Shown here: positions 42,721 to 47,022 of the stretch, piece after piece
Position numbering within the stretch: position 1 is the first letter of the stretch
How the letters are laid out: every line of letters starts with the position of its first letter
Assembly: GCA_022567305.1 (NCBI GenBank)
Contig: JADFHF010000028.1
Coordinates: forward strand, 1 to 47,022
Origin: Bacteroidota bacterium
Lineage (GTDB): Bacteria > Bacteroidota > Rhodothermia > Rhodothermales > UBA10348
DNA: 47,022 nucleotides
Reading direction: 5' to 3'
Made by a program: the position numbers and the translations under genes
The notes under the pieces: model-generated
What the model was told of the DNA's origin: nothing
The model's input: the letters and a program-made list of their open reading frames with translations, nothing else
Database searches by the model: none

Positions 42721-43257
42721 ATGAAACGAATCATAACTCTCATAATCCTCGTGCCCTGCATGACGGTTATCTCCTTCGCACAGGATGACGGTCCGACCGC
42801 CGAGGAAATGATCGCTGATGCACTAACGGCAGCCATCCCATCCATTGCTAATGACGCAACCGTTATGGATTGGGAAGGAAATATGTTAAGAGAAGGCACA
42901 AACGGATGGACATGTATGCCGACACCGCCCGACAGAGCGGGTCCGGAAGCCATGTGTCTTGACAACGAATGGATAGCCTGGGCGTCTGCCTGGCAAGGAC
43001 ATACGGAACCCCCGGTGCCATCGACCATTGGTTTTGGTTATATGTTGGCAGGAGCCGGAGCAGAAAGCAATACGGATCCATACGCGGAGGGACCGACCGA
43101 TGACAATGAGTGGATGGAATCCCAGCCTCCGCACATCATGTTACTGGTGCCGGACGCGTCGGCTCTGGAGGGTCTTCCCACGGCATTTGGTAACGGTGGC
43201 CCGTGGGTCATGTGGGCGGGCACTTCGTATGTGCACGTGATGATTCCTACCGAATAG
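42721..43257 (+). CDS. Secreted protein of unknown function
   Basis: This 178-residue protein has a signal peptide (MKRIITLIILVPCMTVISFA, cleavage near AQ). It is Met-, Pro- and Trp-rich with the segments NGWTCMPTPPDRAG and WESQPPHIMLL-like (here WMESQPPHIMLLVPD). Two cysteines (in TCMP and AMCL) may form a disulfide. I do not recognise a family. The ribosome-binding site is good: GAGGAAGG directly upstream of ATG 42721. It ends 15 bp before the convergent next gene. Confidence 0.75.
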   Translation: MKRIITLIILVPCMTVISFAQDDGPTAEEMIADALTAAIPSIANDATVMDWEGNMLREGTNGWTCMPTPPDRAGPEAMCLDNEWIAWASAWQGHTEPPVPSTIGFGYMLAGAGAESNTDPYAEGPTDDNEWMESQPPHIMLLVPDASALEGLPTAFGNGGPWVMWAGTSYVHVMIPTE

Positions 43258-43272
43258 CCGCTCCGGGAAATC

Positions 43273-44181
43273 CTATTTTTTTGAGCGTTTCTCTTTTTGC
43301 TCGGATTTGAAGCGATCAACGGCTCGCCGGATCTGAGCATCGGGACTCCCTTCCATGTTGTTCCAAACGGAGTCGACTGCACTTTTGTAACCGTCGATCC
43401 CCATTCCTGTCAGGAGCGAAACACCCCAGTTTCGGCAGGTTCGTTTCAGGTCCTCTCCAACGGCGTGCCTCGGTACAGGCTCACGGTTGTTTTCGGCGAT
43501 AAAGTCCTGCAGGTCGCCAATGCCCTTACCCTGCCGAGCACTCGAAAAATAACTTACTGCGAGTCCAATTCTAGACACTTCTTGGTACCAGTTGCGCGGT
43601 CGGCCGCCTTCGTCGCTAGCCCGACGATCGAATCGGGCAACGGACTTGAAGTCGGGAAACATGGGGAGCGTCTCTATACAGAGACGGGCGAGTTTGAGGG
43701 CCCGCAGCCTCATATCATATCTATAGTATAGTTCGAACTGATACTTCCTTAGTCGTTGCAGGGCATCCTTTTTTCTGTTTACAGCAGCAGAAAACGCCTT
43801 GCCGTCTGTTACGCCCGGAGGAACGACTAGAAAGACGCTGGTCAGTGACTTTTTCCTATCGTAAACCATCCGCAAACCATCGATATAGTCGACGGTGCCC
43901 TTTAGCGACGCGAGTGGTTTCTCTATCACGGATCGTGACGAAATCGTATCAAAAAGGGGAATGACGATATCGAGAACACTAACTCGTGCAAGGATGCCGT
44001 CAATCTTCGTGGATAGTCGTTCCTTTTCTCCGGAGAATTCAAGCGTTGAGAACGCTTTGAATTCAGTCCAAAAACTGTCATACAACTGGAAAGAAATCTC
44101 TTCTGGAACGCAGTCCCAGAGAACGAGGGCATTGAAATAGAGGAGGTCTTCTAGAAATCCTCCTTCCCTGTTAGGCGTCAT
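43273..44181 (-). CDS. Uncharacterised protein, 302 residues
   Basis: I chose ATG 44179-44181; a TTG four codons earlier is in frame. The product has no signal peptide, is basic and largely helical, with Lys/Arg-rich segments (LQRLRKYQFELYYRYDMRLR) and a C-terminal charged tail (RFKSEQKEKRSKK). A middle region near 125-145 (SVFLVVPPGVTDGKAFS) could be a beta strand. No domain is recognised. It is convergent with the secreted protein gene and divergent from the small membrane protein gene. Confidence 0.65.
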   Translation of the reverse strand: MTPNREGGFLEDLLYFNALVLWDCVPEEISFQLYDSFWTEFKAFSTLEFSGEKERLSTKIDGILARVSVLDIVIPLFDTISSRSVIEKPLASLKGTVDYIDGLRMVYDRKKSLTSVFLVVPPGVTDGKAFSAAVNRKKDALQRLRKYQFELYYRYDMRLRALKLARLCIETLPMFPDFKSVARFDRRASDEGGRPRNWYQEVSRIGLAVSYFSSARQGKGIGDLQDFIAENNREPVPRHAVGEDLKRTCRNWGVSLLTGMGIDGYKSAVDSVWNNMEGSPDAQIRRAVDRFKSEQKEKRSKK

Positions 44182-44384
44182 ACCGAATCTCAATTTGTGC
44201 CACCGTGAACAGCTTGGGTATCGGCAGGAATTTGCGGATTGTATAGCCCAATTTTTGCTCTTTTGGGCGAATCTGACCGAAATTTGAACCCTCTCTCACT
44301 CTCCCAACGTTATTCAACCAACGGAGACTATTTATTCCGGTACCGGCGTTCAACTAAATCAGAGTCCACAAAGCATGAACCGTC

Positions 44385-44801
44385 TTGGATAAAAGGAAAG
44401 TAATACTGAGTGCTCTTCTTGCGTCGGTCGTGTATCTGGTGATTGGATACGTGTTCTATTATGTAATCTTCACGGACTTTTTCGCTCGGAATGCTGGTTC
44501 CGCGGTCGGCGTTTACCGAGGTGAGATGATCGTTTGGGCCGTATTTCTCGCCCAATTGGCAATGGGCACACTGACCGCTCTCGCCTGTACATATGCACCC
44601 ACACCGGGTACGATTCGCGACGGCATGAAGATCGGTGCGTGGATTGGACTTCTCGTTGGGGTCGCCACCGCCTTCGATGGGTACGGCGTGTCGCACGTAC
44701 AAAATCTTTTAGCTACCGTCGCTGACGCCACACTCTGGATTGTCCGTGCTTCTATTGCAGGCGGCGTGGCTACGTGGATGCTGGACAAAGAACAAACTTA
44801 A
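44385..44801 (+). CDS. Small membrane protein, about four transmembrane segments
   Basis: The 138-residue product begins at a TTG (44385-44387); the only nearby ATG in another frame meets a stop at once. It has about four hydrophobic segments: VILSALLASVVYLVIGYVFY, VWAVFLAQLAMGTLTALACT, a third at about 84-96 and a fourth at about 110-130. A GEMIVWAVFLAQL-like pattern suggests a DUF1761-like or related family, but I cannot confirm one. Its stop codon overlaps the stop of the convergent gene by three bases (TTAA). Confidence 0.7.
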   Translation: MDKRKVILSALLASVVYLVIGYVFYYVIFTDFFARNAGSAVGVYRGEMIVWAVFLAQLAMGTLTALACTYAPTPGTIRDGMKIGAWIGLLVGVATAFDGYGVSHVQNLLATVADATLWIVRASIAGGVATWMLDKEQT

Positions 44802-46063
44802 TTGTCTCCGTCCGTCTCCAGGAACTGCTTGATCGGGGATTCGATTTCATCATACTTTGAATGGGGTTCCAGCATAGCAAGATCAAATGAGTCCGTGCTC
44901 AGGTTCGCGATGAACGTCGTCGTACTGAACATGGTCGCCTGAGCTTGCACCGGTTCGTCGTGGGACACTCCTGAAAACGAACGAACGTCCGTCTCGCCCT
45001 CTCCGTTAAGGACGGCGTCCAGGTCAAGCTTTTTGTCGATCGGTCCGGTAACGAAATAGGAATTCGTTTCGATTGGTGTACCCTTGATCTCCGAGAGTTT
45101 TTCTGAGGCCTTTGCAAGGAATTCGGCCATTCTCGGATCACCGAATGCCGAAAAATCGAGCTTTTCGTTCAAACTCGAGCCCGTCATCGCTTCCAACATC
45201 GCTTCTCCCAAGCGCTGATTGTAGTCGGCCAACGTTTCAGACCCACCAAAATCTTCGGCTGTCCAGAGATCCGTGATCAAGTAGAATTTTCCCTGCTCTT
45301 CGGCCCTTTCCTCTGACTTGGTAATCGTTTCGACGATTACAATATTCTGCTGCGCCCGAACTCCTCTGATCTTTTTATTCTTTCCTTTTGTGACGGACAC
45401 CTTCGCTTCCATTTCGTAGGTGGGCTGGGCATCCATTTCTGAAGGGGTTATTGCCGGTACCTCTTCCATTCGGGCATTGATGTTGTCCATCGCACCCACA
45501 GCCATCTCAAACATCTCAGCAAAGCCTTGTTGCCAGAACTCTTCCGCTTCGTGGTTGATATTTACAAACCGTTCAGCGCCAAGATCGGTGAGCGTGGCTG
45601 CCTCGGCATTTCCGGAAAGCTTCAAATCTCCATACAGCAGGACTTCGTCTACCGTCGCGTTGCCGAACATATCCACCAATTGCCCGAGCTGAGAGGGTAG
45701 ATTCATGATGGAAACGGTGATATAGCGGACGTACTCAGCATCGGTAGGTTGGGAGTCGTTATCACGAATGTCGATGTCATCCTTTCCCTCCTGCATGATG
45801 ATCCCTTTTTCGAGATCAACCGTCGTTTTCGCCTTCGGTAACGCAGAAACCAACATCACACCGAACTGATCGGCTGCTTCGTCCCAGAGACCGCTAACGA
45901 GTTTCTCCACCTGCCGATCGATTTCTTCGTCCGCCTTCTTTTTCAGCGCCTCCTCGGTCTTTTTTTTGACCTTTTTTAGCAGACCTCCAATCTGAGCATT
46001 CGCGGCTGGGGAAGCCACCAGGGAAAAACCTATCAGGAAAACGAGAATTCGGACGATTCGCAT
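44798..46063 (-). CDS. Secreted protein of unknown function, 421 residues
   Basis: The product has a signal peptide (RILVFLIGFSLVASPAANA). A Lys-rich coiled-coil-like helix follows at about 28-55 (LLKKVKKKTEEALKKKADEE). The middle (60-330) is mixed, with many acidic residues, and the C-terminus is acidic (FLETDGDN). Repeats and catalytic motifs were not seen. An ATPase- or channel-like role is not supported. It is convergent with the small membrane protein gene, and their stop codons overlap. Confidence 0.8.
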   Translation of the reverse strand: MRIVRILVFLIGFSLVASPAANAQIGGLLKKVKKKTEEALKKKADEEIDRQVEKLVSGLWDEAADQFGVMLVSALPKAKTTVDLEKGIIMQEGKDDIDIRDNDSQPTDAEYVRYITVSIMNLPSQLGQLVDMFGNATVDEVLLYGDLKLSGNAEAATLTDLGAERFVNINHEAEEFWQQGFAEMFEMAVGAMDNINARMEEVPAITPSEMDAQPTYEMEAKVSVTKGKNKKIRGVRAQQNIVIVETITKSEERAEEQGKFYLITDLWTAEDFGGSETLADYNQRLGEAMLEAMTGSSLNEKLDFSAFGDPRMAEFLAKASEKLSEIKGTPIETNSYFVTGPIDKKLDLDAVLNGEGETDVRSFSGVSHDEPVQAQATMFSTTTFIANLSTDSFDLAMLEPHSKYDEIESPIKQFLETDGDN

Positions 46064-46246
46064 GACGCTACCTCGGCTATTCGGTGGAGAAGACCCGGAC
46101 TCTTAAAGAAAAGAGTTTTTAACGAAAATGACAACCCAAACCACAGAGTCATTGCGCGAGTGGATGTAAACCATTTAGCGCTTCGAGCGGTCACTACGGT
46201 ATCGAATTCCGACTATTCTTATTCATATCCAGGCCGGAGATCAATC

Positions 46247-47022
46247 ATGCTGCGGAACTATTTGAAAACTGCGCTGCGTTCCATGAGACGCCAGGTCGGC
46301 TTCTCATCCATCAATCTTCTTGGACTCACGATTGGATTCGCCGCGGCGTTCTTCATTCTTCTCTGGGTACAGGATGAAAAATCCTACGACCGTTTTCACG
46401 TGGATACGGACCGGACGTACCGTGTCATGAGGAATTGGCACCAGTCGAATGGATATATCTCTACCGCGCCATCTTTGCCCATGCCGCTCGCCGAAGTCCT
46501 GGCATCGGATTTTCCGGAAATAGAAAACGTTTCCTTATTTAGCTACGAGTTCAATCATGCGCTGACGTCGGGAAATATTGTTTTTCGTGAAACGGGTCGT
46601 TATGCCGGTGCTGATTTTTTCAAGATGTTTTCCTGGGGACTTCTCAAAGGTTCGCCAGAATCCGTTCTTTCGCTACCGAATGCCATCGTACTCTCGGAGA
46701 ATCTGGCGGAGAAATACTACGGCCTCGATTGGCAATCCAAGAACATCGTCGGGTCCGTCTTGACCATGGATAATGAGGTCGATCTGATCGTCTCAGGTGT
46801 GTTCGCGAATGTACCCACGAATTCAACGTACCGATTCGAGTTCATCATCAACATCGAGGAGTTCAATCGTACCCATTCGTGGGTTCATCATTGGGGAAAT
46901 TCGGGCCTTCGGATGTTCGTGCGTCTTCAAGAAGGTGTCGACGCTTCCGTTGTTTCGGAGAAGATCAAGAATGTAGTCGTGGACAATCACCCAACGGCTG
47001 CCACCGAACTCTTTCTTCAGTC
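46247..47022 (+). CDS. ABC transporter permease, MacB/FtsX-type (5' part, cut by window edge)
   Basis: From ATG 46247 the frame stays open to the window end (258 full codons). The start MLRNYLKTALRSMRRQVGFS leads into a first transmembrane helix (INLLGLTIGFAAAFFILLWV), then QDEKSYDRFHVDTDRTYRVM and a periplasmic core domain (MacB-PCD type), the Bacteroidota pattern of FtsX-like permeases. Such proteins usually have about 800 residues with a second half of the same design. These permeases often export toxic compounds or act in signalling; the substrate is unknown. No ATPase gene is visible in the window. Confidence 0.9.
   Translation, partial: MLRNYLKTALRSMRRQVGFSSINLLGLTIGFAAAFFILLWVQDEKSYDRFHVDTDRTYRVMRNWHQSNGYISTAPSLPMPLAEVLASDFPEIENVSLFSYEFNHALTSGNIVFRETGRYAGADFFKMFSWGLLKGSPESVLSLPNAIVLSENLAEKYYGLDWQSKNIVGSVLTMDNEVDLIVSGVFANVPTNSTYRFEFIINIEEFNRTHSWVHHWGNSGLRMFVRLQEGVDASVVSEKIKNVVVDNHPTAATELFLQ

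Overview
The window looks like a chromosomal segment of a member of the Bacteroidota/Rhodothermota (FCB) group, probably a marine Rhodothermales- or Balneolales-like bacterium. This is inferred from several features: a PorW/SprE-type lipoprotein, a metallopeptidase ending in a type IX secretion (T9SS) sorting domain, many secreted S9 and M14 peptidases, 'choice-of-anchor B' proteins, Bacteroidota-style MacB/FtsX permeases and few Shine-Dalgarno sequences. No phage, insertion sequence, CRISPR array, tRNA or rRNA was seen.

Region 1 (1-11.1 kb, all minus strand) is a housekeeping block. It holds the classical str operon rpsL-rpsG-fusA-tuf (tuf cut by the window edge), then ftsH with an unusual tandem-repeat tail, a very long TPR lipoprotein of the PorW/SprE type, and pyruvate kinase.

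Region 2 (11.1-18.6 kb, minus strand) is a compact ABC-2 transport locus: three paralogous DUF3526-type permeases, one ATPase, and a periplasmic protein that joins an adaptor-like coiled coil to a NEW3-type domain and a C-terminal membrane anchor. A small secreted protein of unknown function lies upstream. This is the best candidate here for an undescribed system.

Region 3 (18.6-25.5 kb) starts with a small HEAT-like secreted protein and a strong terminator. A gene-poor stretch of about 0.85 kb follows, with two kinds of operator-like palindrome and an orphan minus-strand terminator, and it ends at what looks like the 5' remnant of an isoprenylcysteine methyltransferase-type gene. Next come a seven-heme TPR cytochrome c lipoprotein and, divergent from it, a Tat-exported gluconate-2-dehydrogenase subunit 3-like protein with a GMC oxidoreductase. 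Together these suggest a periplasmic dehydrogenase feeding electrons to cytochrome c.

Region 4 (25.4-41.8 kb) is an island of secreted proteins. It contains two tandem paralogues that combine FG-GAP-like and LVIVD repeats, a PHM/SURNod19-like protein, a Vgb-like beta-propeller, an S9 prolyl oligopeptidase-family enzyme, an M14 carboxypeptidase-like enzyme with a GATase-like tail, a T9SS-exported thermolysin-like peptidase, and ApbE. This fits a peptide- and polymer-degrading heterotroph.

Region 5 (41.9-47.0 kb) holds a Tat-exported DinB-fold protein, several proteins not recognised (two of them secreted, one a small membrane protein), and the 5' part of a MacB/FtsX-type permease that runs off the window end. 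All functional assignments come from reading motifs; no database search was run.
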